Shown: positions 18,057-26,186 of the stretch, piece after piece
Layout of the letters: the number at the start of each line of letters is the position of its first letter
Numbering within the stretch: the stretch's first letter is position 1
Origin: 2-12-FULL-35-23 sp965196985
Lineage (GTDB): Bacteria; Pseudomonadota; Gammaproteobacteria; UBA12402
Direction: 5' to 3'
DNA: 64,000 nucleotides
NCBI GenBank assembly: GCA_965196985.1
Contig: CBDALO010000008.1
Coordinates: 62,001 to 126,000, forward strand
Made by a program: the position numbers and the translations under genes
Notes under the pieces: model-generated
What the model was told of the DNA's origin: nothing
The model's input: the letters and a program-made list of their open reading frames with translations, nothing else
Databases searched by the model: none

Positions 18057-19889
18057 ATGCCTAGTTATCACTTAAGAAGTTCGCGCAACGATGAAGCAAT
18101 AAGCACATTACGCAAGCAAATATTATTACAACAGATTACTGATGAACAGATAGTTAGCCACTTTCAAAATAATGCACTTGAAGCAAGTTTGTTTTTACAA
18201 GAAAGCGTGTATGTTTTTGTGCACAGGATGAAAAAAACTCCCAGTCTTGATCAAACCCTCATCATACTAATAAATAACAAACATTTCCTAGTGAAGGAGA
18301 AGGACACACCACATTTATGGCTTGATGAAAAAGAAAGGTGGACTTTTTTAACCTCTCTCGCAAAATATGGTAACGGTCAAATCATTAACATTGCATTGCA
18401 AAAATTAGACACCGCCTTTGGCGGCAAGAACACTGACGGCTTTCGCGCGTTTCTGACTCATAAAGATAAAGATCAGTTCTCCCCCTTGAATACTGCTTCG
18501 AAAGAAGGTCACCTCAAGGTGGTGAAAGACTTAATCACGGCGGCCGACACCGCCTTTGGCGGCAAGAACACTGACGGCTTTCGCGCGTTTCTGACTCAAC
18601 CGAATAAAGATCAGTTCTCCCCCTTGAATTCTGCTGCTTGTGCGGGTCACCTCGAGGTGGTGAAAGACTTAATCGCGGCGGCCGACACCGCCTTTGGCGG
18701 CAAGAACACTGACGGCTTTCGCGCGTTTCTGACTCATAAAGATAAAGATCAGTTCTCCCCCTTGAATTCTGCTGCTTGTGCGGGTCACCTCAAGGTGGTG
18801 AAAGACTTAATCGCGGCGGCCGACACCGCCTTTGGCGGCAAGAACACTGACGGCTTTCGCGCGTTTCTGACTCAACCGAATAAAGATCAGTTCTCCCCCT
18901 TGAATTCTGCTGCTTGTGCGGGTCACCTCGAGGTGGTGAAAGACTTAATCGCGGCGGCCGACACCGCCTTTGGCGGCAAGAACACTGACGGCTTTCGCGC
19001 GTTTCTGACTCAACCGAATAAAGATCAGTTCTCCCCCTTGAATTCTGCTGCTTGTGCGGGTCACCTCGATGTGGTGAAAGACTTAATCGCGGCGGCCGAC
19101 ACCGCCTTTGGCGGCAAGAACACTGACGGCTTTCGCGCGTTTCTGACTCAACCGAATAAAGATCAGTTCTCTCCCTTGAATTCTGCTGCTTGTGCGGGTC
19201 ACCTCGAGGTGGTGAAAGACTTAATCGCGGCGGCCGACACCGCCTTTGGCGGCAAGAACACTGACGGCTTTCGCGCATTTCTGACTCATAAAGATAAAGA
19301 TCAGTTCTCCCCCTTGAATTCTGCTGCTTGTGCGGGTCACCTCGAGGTGGTGAAAGACTTAATCGCGGCGGCCGACACCGCCTTTGGCGGCAAGAACACT
19401 GACGGCTTTCGCGCGTTTCTGACTCATAAAGATAAAGATCAGTTCTCCCCCTTGAATACTGCTTCGAAAGAAGGTCACCTCGAGGTGGTGAAAGACTTAA
19501 TCGCGGCGGCCGACACCGCCTTTGGCGGCAAGAACACTGACGGCTTTCGCGCGTTTCTGACTCAACCGAATAAAGATCAGTTCTCCCCCTTGAATACTGC
19601 TTCGAAAGAAGGTCACCTCGAGGTGGTGAAAGACTTAATCGCGGCGGCCGACACCGCCTTTGGCGGCAAGAACACTGACGGCTTTCGCGCGTTTCTGACT
19701 CATAAAGATAAAGATCAGTTCTCCCCCTTGAATACTGCTTCGAAAGAAGGTCACCTCGAGGTGGTGAAAGACTTAATCGCGGCGGCCGACACCGCCTTTG
19801 GCGGCAAGAACACTGACGGCTTTCGCGCGTTTCTGACTCAACCAAATAAAGATCAGTTCTCCCCCTTGAAGGTCACCTCGAGGTGGTGA
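18057..19889 (+). CDS. Ankyrin-type repeat protein, right copy (truncated by frameshift)
   Basis: A 610-residue product with the same helical N-terminal domain as the left copy (residues 1-117), then eleven 46-residue units with ankyrin-like core GHLEVVKDLI. The frame breaks in unit 11 because 16 bases are missing after CCCCCTTGAA (19861-19870); the deleted piece is bounded by GAA on both sides, typical of replication slippage. The remaining repeats and cap continue in the frame 19883-20611. One unit has ITAAD and another HLDVV instead of the usual residues. The protein could still fold as a shorter solenoid. It is a host-interaction effector candidate by inference. Confidence 0.8.
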   Translation: MPSYHLRSSRNDEAISTLRKQILLQQITDEQIVSHFQNNALEASLFLQESVYVFVHRMKKTPSLDQTLIILINNKHFLVKEKDTPHLWLDEKERWTFLTSLAKYGNGQIINIALQKLDTAFGGKNTDGFRAFLTHKDKDQFSPLNTASKEGHLKVVKDLITAADTAFGGKNTDGFRAFLTQPNKDQFSPLNSAACAGHLEVVKDLIAAADTAFGGKNTDGFRAFLTHKDKDQFSPLNSAACAGHLKVVKDLIAAADTAFGGKNTDGFRAFLTQPNKDQFSPLNSAACAGHLEVVKDLIAAADTAFGGKNTDGFRAFLTQPNKDQFSPLNSAACAGHLDVVKDLIAAADTAFGGKNTDGFRAFLTQPNKDQFSPLNSAACAGHLEVVKDLIAAADTAFGGKNTDGFRAFLTHKDKDQFSPLNSAACAGHLEVVKDLIAAADTAFGGKNTDGFRAFLTHKDKDQFSPLNTASKEGHLEVVKDLIAAADTAFGGKNTDGFRAFLTQPNKDQFSPLNTASKEGHLEVVKDLIAAADTAFGGKNTDGFRAFLTHKDKDQFSPLNTASKEGHLEVVKDLIAAADTAFGGKNTDGFRAFLTQPNKDQFSPLKVTSRW

Positions 19890-20205
19890 AAGACTTAATC
19901 GCGGCGGCCGACACCGCCTTTGGCGGCAAGAACACTGACGGCTTTCGCGCGTTTCTGACTCAACCGAATAAAGATCAGTTCTCCCCCTTGAATTCTGCTG
20001 CTTGTGCGGGTCACCTCGAGGTGGTGAAAGACTTAATCGCGGCGGCCGACACCGCCTTTGGCGGCAAGAACACTGACGGCTTTCGCGCGTTTCTGACTCA
20101 TAAAGATAAAGATCAGTTCTCCCCCTTGAATACTGCTTCGAAAGAAGGTCACCTCGAGGTGGTGAAAGACTTAATCGCGGCGGCCGACACCGCCTTTGGC
20201 GGCAA
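18406..20205 (+). repeat. 138-bp tandem repeat array, right copy
   Basis: About 14 units of 138 bp, one shortened by 16 bp at 19870. The units are nearly identical to those at 11848-13816 but arranged in a different order and number, so the two arrays have evolved by separate expansion or gene conversion since the inverted duplication. Confidence 0.9.
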
Positions 20206-20611
20206 GGACAGCTCTCAATTTAATGCTTTTTTAGAACAAATAAATAATCATGGCTTTACTCCATTAAATGCTGCAGCAACTTCAGCTAAGCAAAGAAGAA
20301 ATACTACTACTTTGTTTTCTAGTATTTGCACCATTCTTTTATCGAAAGGCGCAGATCCAGATAAAAAAAATAAACGTGGTTTTTCTGCACGACAAAACTG
20401 GCGAGCCTTTTCATGGCCTGATCAATCTAGGCAACCATTGATAAACAATCAATACACCAATCCTAATAACAGAGTGTTAAAATTAAATAGTGGCGCCCAC
20501 CAATCAAACAACAGCTCAACTTTTTTCAAGCGTGGTCATACAAACACTAACTATGGAAATAGATGCTCAACAGGTAGGCAAAACTATGTGCGATACACAA
20601 AAAATAGTTAA
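19883..20611 (+). pseudogene. Ankyrin-type repeat protein, C-terminal part of right copy
   Basis: The continuation of the gene at 18057 in a different frame after the 16-bp deletion. It contains two full repeats, the C-terminal ankyrin cap (GFTPLNAAATSAKQRRNTTT, KGADPDKKNKRGFSARQNW) and the polar tail ending NYVRYTKNS, identical to the left copy except one residue (AAATS versus AAANS). It has no start of its own; the listed ATG is simply the first in frame. Confidence 0.75.
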
Positions 20612-20613
20612 GA

Positions 20614-20635
20614 CCCTATAAGGTTCCTTATGGGG
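20614..20635 (+). terminator. Hairpin terminator after the right ankyrin gene
   Basis: CCCTATAAGG-TT-CCTTATGGGG, two bases after the stop codon at 20611. It is the mirror copy of the hairpin at 11411. Confidence 0.7.
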
Positions 20636-20715
20636 TTAAACAAATCAGTAGTGTTATTTGTATCAATAATGTAAAGTATTTTCTCTTTTTGCTCATAGAA
20701 GATTTAGTCGTTAAG

Positions 20716-20978
20716 GCTAGTGCGCCATCCTTTCTGTAAATTCCATTGACTTGCTGAAAATAAGCAGGCGACTCAGTCAGATTAGAAATTCCTTTTAAGG
20801 TAAACTTAACCAAAAAAGAGGAATGACAATGAGCTGCTATAAAAATGAGAACTTAATCGAAGAAGCCATACATGTTTTAGCGATGGAGGGGTTTGAAGCT
20901 TTACCTAAGCTTGTCTCCAGGTTGATGAATGAGGCTATGTTAATAGAAAGGGAGCGCCATTTAAATGCCAGTCCTTCT
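20716..20978 (+). mobile_element. IS256-family left-end fragment
   Basis: The left terminus GCTAGTGCGCCATCCTTTCT and the first about 50 codons of the transposase (20823 onward, MTMSCYKNENLIEEAIHVLA to RERHLNASP), cut by the IS66 element at 20979. The frame then reads SVSLRQACVH from IS66. Confidence 0.85.
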
Positions 20979-21067
20979 GTGAGCTTGCGGCAAGCATGTG
21001 TGCATTAGGTCAGCTAGTTACTTTATCCTAAAGGACCGATAGTAAAACTATTTAGAAAGGTCCTATT

Positions 21068-21508
21068 ATGTTTGGCAAAACATTTGATAAAAAAGTCGTT
21101 ACACCCAAGTCAGCAACACCTTCAACACTAGATAATATTGCTCAATCGCTCAAGTCATGGCGTTCATCATCAAAAGAGCCATGGGAGATTCCAGAAGACC
21201 TTTGGGTGAAAATTATTGCGCTCTATCCTGCTTATACAAAAAAGGACATTACTGAACGATTATCAATCAGCTCTAAACGGCTCAACAAAAAAATTAATGA
21301 AAAAGAATTATTAGCCAGCAGTACATCAGTTGCCAATTCTGATGATGACCAAGCCGATGAATGTTTTGTTGAAGCCACTATTCAGGATTCAGTTGTGCTT
21401 TCACAGCAACTGATTAGCATTACAAGAACTGATGGCGTCGTGTTACAACTGCCTAAGCCGGAGTATGCTGAAACCATTAATTTGATTCTTACTTTTTGCA
21501 AGGGGTAG
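21068..21508 (+). CDS. IS66 accessory protein TnpA-like
   Basis: A 146-residue protein in the tnpA position of IS66, 3 bases before tnpB. It has an N-terminal helical region with SWRSSSKEPWEIPEDLWVKI and YTKKDITERLSISSKRLNKK, which looks like an HTH, and a C-terminal part ending RTDGVVLQLPKPEYAETINL. The latter resembles the I-x-x-x-G-hydrophobic-x-hydrophobic-P ending of IS66 TnpA proteins. It is probably DNA-binding and needed for transposition. Confidence 0.75.
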   Translation: MFGKTFDKKVVTPKSATPSTLDNIAQSLKSWRSSSKEPWEIPEDLWVKIIALYPAYTKKDITERLSISSKRLNKKINEKELLASSTSVANSDDDQADECFVEATIQDSVVLSQQLISITRTDGVVLQLPKPEYAETINLILTFCKG

Positions 21509-21511
21509 TGT

Positions 21512-21928
21512 ATGCTGCAATTCACGCCTCAAATGAGGCTATTGTTATCAGTCAGACCTGCTGATTTTAGAAAGGGTATTGATGCTTTAGTTGCGCTTTG
21601 CCAGCAACGGCTGGGTGAGGATCCATTCTCTGGTACGGTCTTTGCTTTTACGAATAGCCGCCGTACCTCAGTGAAACTTCTAGTTTATGATGGCAATGGA
21701 TTCTGGCTTTGTCTAAAGCGTTTTTCGCAAGGAAAGTTACAATGGTGGCCAAACTCCCACTCAGCCACGTACCATATCGATAGCACGCAGCTAATGATTC
21801 TGCTTAACCAAGGTAACCCTATCACTAGTCATCTCGGTGAGCCATGGAGAAGGCTCGCTAGTCAACCTCCTGTAATAAGTCAAGCGGCCTCTTCATCGAC
21901 CAAACCTCCTTTATCTTCAATCTGGTAA
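21512..21928 (+). CDS. tnpB: IS66 accessory protein TnpB
   Basis: A 138-residue IS66 Orf2/TnpB protein with the family core: MRLLLSVRPADFRKGIDALV, LGEDPFSGTVFAFTNSRRTS, VKLLVYDGNGFWLCLKRFSQ and GKLQWWP. The protein is required for IS66 transposition, though its biochemical role is unclear. Its last 49 bases overlap the 3' end of tnpC on the other strand. The C-terminus (QPPVISQAASSSTKPPLSSIW) is not family-like. Confidence 0.9.
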   Translation: MLQFTPQMRLLLSVRPADFRKGIDALVALCQQRLGEDPFSGTVFAFTNSRRTSVKLLVYDGNGFWLCLKRFSQGKLQWWPNSHSATYHIDSTQLMILLNQGNPITSHLGEPWRRLASQPPVISQAASSSTKPPLSSIW

Positions 21929-23580
21929 TTCCATGGCAACCATAAGGAGGGATCCTTAAAAACACTTGATTTATTTTCCTGCAAGGCAACTAAGTAATCG
22001 AGTGGGTTTTCCCCGCACAATTGAGCTGTAACAATAAGAGATAATAAGATGCTACCGATGTTAGCGCCATGCTGAGTTTTATAAAACATTGCAGCTTTTC
22101 TAATGCGAATAGGAATCTTTAGTATCGTCTCGACAATGTTGTTATCTAGTGGCGCTCCTGGTGTCGTTAAGAATCGCCGAAGCTTTTTCCAGTGCTTTAA
22201 CATATACTTCATCGCCTTACCAAGGTGACTATTTGGTTCTACCACTTTGTTAGATAATTGCTTATTGAGCCAACCATGCAGTTTAAGCATCAATGGTTTG
22301 CTATGCTTTCGATGATAAAGTAAGCGTTGATGTGGGTCCATTTGCTTTGTTTGCTCATCATTTCGATAAACCTCACCCAGGATTTGCATAACGTGCAAAC
22401 AAGGCTCAGGATAATATTCAAGTAAATCACGAAACTTTCTAAAACCATGAGCTAAGCAATTGCAGATGATAGTTTGTAACTCTTTCGGCATGTTGGCTGC
22501 TAACGCATCACACATTTGAATCACCTTCTTTTTTTCAGCCACCCTGTTTGCTAATAGTTGTGATAAGTTTTCGCCGCCGTGATGCTCGCCTGCATAAAAT
22601 AGAGCAACCTGGTGAGCACCAATAGTCTTGCTTAAAATGGCTGTTGTATACATCCCTTTTCTTGGTTTATTAAGGTCCGCCTTGTTATCAGATAGTATCG
22701 AAAGTATCTTTGCGAATGTGTCATCATGCTGAATAATATCACCGTTCGCGCCATACTGTTCTAAAACATCAAGCACACGATAGCCGATATCAGCCACCTG
22801 CTCACAAAGCTCGAACTGTGTACTTGAGGGTAACGGAAAGCCTAGTAACTCTTGGAACTTTTCTTGACGGTAAAAAGGCACGCCAATGTAATACTTTTGC
22901 AAGCACAGCATTGCTTTAAACTTAGCGTCATACTTTGGTTGCTTCCTAACATCCGTGGGTAACTGGGCAGTGATAATAAGCCCACACAAGGCGCAGCGAA
23001 GCTTTTCCAAATTATACCGTGTTGCCGTGCCTAATGAGTTGCCAGTTATACGAATAACTACACCGGCTTTTTTAACCTTATACAGTTTCCCACCACATCC
23101 TCCAGGACAGGCATCGCCACATGCATGGTCAGCAACATGGCAATAAACATCAGTGGCATTCCGGTAATCCTGATTACCTCGCCTGCCATGACCGGATTTC
23201 CCTTTCTTATCTGATTGACTATCACCTTTTTTATTGCCTGATGTATTATCGTCAGAGTTATTGCCAACACCCTCAATATTACTTTCAGATTCTTGGCCCT
23301 TATTCTCCTGATTCTTCTTGGGTGACTGATTACTGTCAGCTCCAAAAATAAGTTCACGTAATTGTTTAATTGTAATTTTCTGCTGTTGAAGCACCTCGGG
23401 CAACCAAAGAGCAAGGTCCAAACAACCACCTGCAAGCTCCTTATCCTCATCACCAAGATTGGACTGATTCAAGCGAGCACGAAATTCTGCAATTTCATGC
23501 TCTGATTTAGTCGCTATATCCGGTATTTCAGTTGCGGTTGGCATAATTATTTCACGTGATGCGTAAGAAACTGTCGTCAC
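21880..23580 (-). CDS. tnpC: IS66-family transposase TnpC
   Basis: A 566-residue transposase. An N-terminal leucine-rich region and a low-complexity Asn/Lys/Ser linker (residues 85-135) precede a zinc-finger-like CRCALCG region (LEKLRCALCGLIITAQLPTD) and the DDE domain. Visible motifs are NGDIIQHDDTFAKIL (first Asp), VIQMCDALAANMPKE (second Asp), CNCLAHGFRKFRDL, and TPGAPLDNNIVETILKIPIR (last Glu), then RKAAMFYKTQHGANIGSILL. It catalyses cut-and-paste transposition of the element. The start MTTVSYASREIIMPTATEIP has a second ATG 12 codons later that could be used instead. Confidence 0.92.
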   Translation of the reverse strand: MTTVSYASREIIMPTATEIPDIATKSEHEIAEFRARLNQSNLGDEDKELAGGCLDLALWLPEVLQQQKITIKQLRELIFGADSNQSPKKNQENKGQESESNIEGVGNNSDDNTSGNKKGDSQSDKKGKSGHGRRGNQDYRNATDVYCHVADHACGDACPGGCGGKLYKVKKAGVVIRITGNSLGTATRYNLEKLRCALCGLIITAQLPTDVRKQPKYDAKFKAMLCLQKYYIGVPFYRQEKFQELLGFPLPSSTQFELCEQVADIGYRVLDVLEQYGANGDIIQHDDTFAKILSILSDNKADLNKPRKGMYTTAILSKTIGAHQVALFYAGEHHGGENLSQLLANRVAEKKKVIQMCDALAANMPKELQTIICNCLAHGFRKFRDLLEYYPEPCLHVMQILGEVYRNDEQTKQMDPHQRLLYHRKHSKPLMLKLHGWLNKQLSNKVVEPNSHLGKAMKYMLKHWKKLRRFLTTPGAPLDNNIVETILKIPIRIRKAAMFYKTQHGANIGSILLSLIVTAQLCGENPLDYLVALQENKSSVFKDPSLWLPWNYQIEDKGGLVDEEAA

Positions 23581-23714
23581 AATAAAATAATTTTCTTTTC
23601 TAAGTCAATAGGTTAATGAAGATAATGGATAATTATCAAGCCCAATAAAGTACTCGGCAACGAAAGTTTACCTTATCCAACTTATTGGTTCACACATACT
23701 TACCGCAAGCTCAC

Positions 23715-25204
23715 AAATAAGCAGGCGACTCAGTCAGATTAGAAATTCCTTTTAAGGTAAACTTAACCAAAAAAGAGGAATGACAATGAGCTGCTATAAA
23801 AATGAGAACTTAATCGAAGAAGCCATACATGTTTTAGCGATGGAGGGGTTTGAAGCTTTACCTAAGCTTGTCTCCAGGTTGATGAATGAGGCTATGTTAA
23901 TAGAAAGGGAGCGCCATTTAAATGCCAGTCCTTATGAGCGAACTGGCGATAAAAACGGATATGCGAACGGCTTTAAACCAAGGTTAATTAACACAGGTCA
24001 AGGTCAGCTTGAGCTACAGATACCGCAGGTTAGAGACTCCAATGAAGCCTTCTATCCATCAGTCTTAGAGCGAGGTGTACGCTCTGATAGAGCACTTAAG
24101 CTGGCTGTCGCTGAAATGTATGTGCATGGGGTTTCCACGCGCAAAGTTGAAAAGGTGCTAAAGCAACTCTGTGGAACAGATATTTCAAGCACAGAGGTAA
24201 GCCGTTGCGCTAAATTGTTGGATGAAGATTTAAAGAAATGGCGAAATAAGCCGTTAGGAAAGATAAAATATCTTTGGCTAGATGCACGTTATGAGAAGGT
24301 GCGCACTAGCGGCACAGTACAAGACTGTGCGGTATTGATAGCCTATGGCTTTGATGAATCAACCGGCAAGAGAACAGTGCTAGGTGTTTCTGTTGCGTTA
24401 TCAGAGGCTGAGGTACATTGGCGTGATTTTCTTCAGCAGTTGGTTGAGCGAGGTATACATGGTATTGAGTTGATTACTAGCGACGCTCATACTGGCCTAA
24501 AAGCCGCTAGAAGAGCTGTGTTCCCCAGTGTTCCTTGGCAACGCTGCCAATTTCATTTGCAGCAAAATGCTCAGGCTCACATACCAAAACGCTCAATGAA
24601 GGAACCAGTAGCTGAGGAGATTACAGCTATATTTAATGCCTCAAACATTCATGAGTCGGAAAGACTATTGGCTATGGCGGTAGATAAATATCAGCAAACA
24701 GCACCAGAGCTTTCTTCTTGGTTGGAAGTGAATATACCGGAGGGCTTAGTAGTGATGAACTTTGACAGGCCGCATCAAAAAAGATTAAGAACCAGTAACA
24801 CAGCTGAGCGCGTAAACAGAGAGGTAAAAAGAAGGACGCATACAGTTGGAATTTTCCCTAATACTGAATCGTGCCTAAGGCTCGTATCAGCTGTTTTAGT
24901 GGAAATTGATGACCAGTGGAACGGATCACCTAGATACTTAAGTTGAAGTGAATAATAAGGCTTCATAGGGTTTTAGGATAGATCATTCTTGTTCTTATTA
25001 ACGAGATATAATTGCTATTACCTAAAAGTTAATAATTTATTTTGAGAGGAGAAAAATTTGAGGTATAAATAATTTTTTAGATTGATTAGCATAATTAATT
25101 TAAGATATTATGCGATGAGACAGGTACAATAGAGTGCCATTTAGAATTTTAAAGGTTTTTCTAAGTACTGAAGTTGGTTTTTACAGACAAAATAACGCTC
25201 TATC
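23715..25204 (+). mobile_element. IS256-family element lacking its left terminus, next to cas1
   Basis: It contains an intact transposase and the right end ...TTTTTACAGACAAAATAACGCTCTATC at 25204, but the first 43 bp with the left inverted repeat are missing, replaced by the IS66 right end. Alignment of right terminus GATAGAGCG..ATTTTGTCTGTAAA with left terminus GCTAGTGCGCCATCCTTTCTGTAAA identifies the IR. The 258 bp after the transposase are non-coding and belong to the IS, as the copies at 42160 and 42484 show. The element ends 19 bp before cas1. Confidence 0.85.
23780..24946 (+). CDS. IS256-family (mutator) transposase
   Basis: A 388-residue mutator-type transposase, normal length. The motifs are NASPYERTGDKNGYANGFK near the N-terminus, LGKIKYLWLDARYEKVRTSG (first Asp), IELITSDAHTGLKAARRAVF (second Asp), PWQRCQFHLQQNAQAHIPK, and TSNTAERVNREVKRRTHTVG (catalytic Glu). 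It is nearly identical to the copies at 42742 and 44106. Since the left IR of this copy is gone, it may act in trans on the other copies. Confidence 0.93.
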   Translation: MTMSCYKNENLIEEAIHVLAMEGFEALPKLVSRLMNEAMLIERERHLNASPYERTGDKNGYANGFKPRLINTGQGQLELQIPQVRDSNEAFYPSVLERGVRSDRALKLAVAEMYVHGVSTRKVEKVLKQLCGTDISSTEVSRCAKLLDEDLKKWRNKPLGKIKYLWLDARYEKVRTSGTVQDCAVLIAYGFDESTGKRTVLGVSVALSEAEVHWRDFLQQLVERGIHGIELITSDAHTGLKAARRAVFPSVPWQRCQFHLQQNAQAHIPKRSMKEPVAEEITAIFNASNIHESERLLAMAVDKYQQTAPELSSWLEVNIPEGLVVMNFDRPHQKRLRTSNTAERVNREVKRRTHTVGIFPNTESCLRLVSAVLVEIDDQWNGSPRYLS

Positions 25205-25223
25205 GTAAGGATACTCGAAGATT

Positions 25224-26186
25224 GTGAAGCCGCTTACGGATCTTAAAGCCATTTTACACTCAAAACGCGCAAATATTTACTACCTAGAAAAATGCAGGGT
25301 AATGCAAAAAGATGGACGTGTTCTTTATCTTACCGAAGCTAAGCAAGAAAATCAGTATTGGAATATTCCTATCGCGAATACAACAGTTATTCTACTTGGT
25401 GTAGGGACATCTATTACGCAGGCAGCGGTGAAAATGTTGGCATCAGCAGGTGTTTTAATTGGCTTTTGCGGTGCTGGAGCAACACCATTATTTATGGGGT
25501 CAGAAATTGAGTGGATGACACCACAAAGTGAGTATAGACCCACTGAGTATTTACAAGGGTGGCTATCGTTCTGGTTTGATGATGTGAAGCGATTAAAAGC
25601 TGCTAAACTTTTTCAGCAAGCACGTATAGCGTATTTAAAAAAGGTTTGGTCAAAAGATCGTGACCTAAAAGAGGCTGGCTTTGATATTTCTCATGCTGAT
25701 ATCGAGTCCGCGTTACACCGTTTTAACGAAGCTACAACCAGTGCGTTAAAATCTTCTGATTTATTACTAACTGAAGCTCAGCTAACTAAAATGCTTTATA
25801 AGTATGCGGCAGGAAAAGTAGGTTTGTCTTCTTTTTCCCGCGAACATAATGCATCTGACCAGGCAAATGCATTTTTAAATCATGGTAATTATTTAGCTTA
25901 TGGCTTATCTGCAACCACCCTTTGGGTACTAGGGATTCCTCATGGGTTCGCAGTTATGCACGGCAAAACTAGGCGTGGTGCTTTGGTTTTTGATGTTGCT
26001 GATTTGATTAAAGATGCGATTGTACTTCCATTAGCCTTTATTTGCGCTAAGGAGCGCACGACCGATCAGGAATTTCGTCAGCAGTGCCTACAAGTCTTTA
26101 CCGGTCACAAAGCATTGGATTTTATGTTTGAGCAAGTAAAAGCAGTAGCATTACAGAGCAAGACTTTTGATGGTGATAACAGATGA
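25224..26186 (+). CDS. cas1: Cas1, type I-F CRISPR adaptation integrase
   Basis: A 320-residue Cas1 of type I-F. It begins at GTG 25224 (KPLTDLKAILHSKRANIYYL). Catalytic residues are in place: the Glu in LLLTEAQLTKMLYKYAAGKV, the His in GIPHGFAVMHGKTRRG, and the Asp residues in FDVADLIKDAIVLP. With the Cas2 domain of Cas2-3 it would integrate new spacers at the leader end of the array. cas2-3 starts inside its stop (ATGATGG overlap). The normal upstream region is replaced by an IS256 end 19 bp before the start, so expression must come from the IS or be lost. Confidence 0.95.
   Translation: MKPLTDLKAILHSKRANIYYLEKCRVMQKDGRVLYLTEAKQENQYWNIPIANTTVILLGVGTSITQAAVKMLASAGVLIGFCGAGATPLFMGSEIEWMTPQSEYRPTEYLQGWLSFWFDDVKRLKAAKLFQQARIAYLKKVWSKDRDLKEAGFDISHADIESALHRFNEATTSALKSSDLLLTEAQLTKMLYKYAAGKVGLSSFSREHNASDQANAFLNHGNYLAYGLSATTLWVLGIPHGFAVMHGKTRRGALVFDVADLIKDAIVLPLAFICAKERTTDQEFRQQCLQVFTGHKALDFMFEQVKAVALQSKTFDGDNR

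Larger units (their letters stand above)
11408..20637. repeat. Large inverted duplication of the ankyrin-repeat gene
   Basis: The left arm (about 11408-16151, minus-strand gene) and the right arm (about 17890-20637, plus-strand gene) carry the same gene, 5' flank and 3' hairpin in opposite orientation. The shared flank upstream of both starts includes TATTCGAATATAATAAAGG and extends to a hairpin at 17891-17923. The left arm is longer because of the IS91 insertion and differing repeat numbers. The centre (about 16152-17890) holds IS6 and IS66 fragments. Confidence 0.85.
20979..23714. mobile_element. IS66-family element with convergent genes
   Basis: A 2.74-kb element bounded by imperfect inverted repeats GTGAGCTTGCGGCAAGCATG (left) and CATACTTACCGCAAGCTCAC (right). 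It carries tnpA and tnpB on the plus strand and tnpC on the minus strand, whereas most IS66 elements have all three in one direction. A fragment at 49405-49859 has the same end joined to the tnpC start, so this is the native layout. It has no target duplication; the IS256 pieces on either side overlap in content. Confidence 0.8.

Noticed and set aside
18790..19845. A long minus-strand frame (351 codons, QCSCRQRRCRPPRLSLSPP repeated) opposite the right ankyrin array
   Set aside because: It exists only because the 138-bp period is a multiple of three; composition is Arg/Ser/Cys-rich and it lacks any family features.
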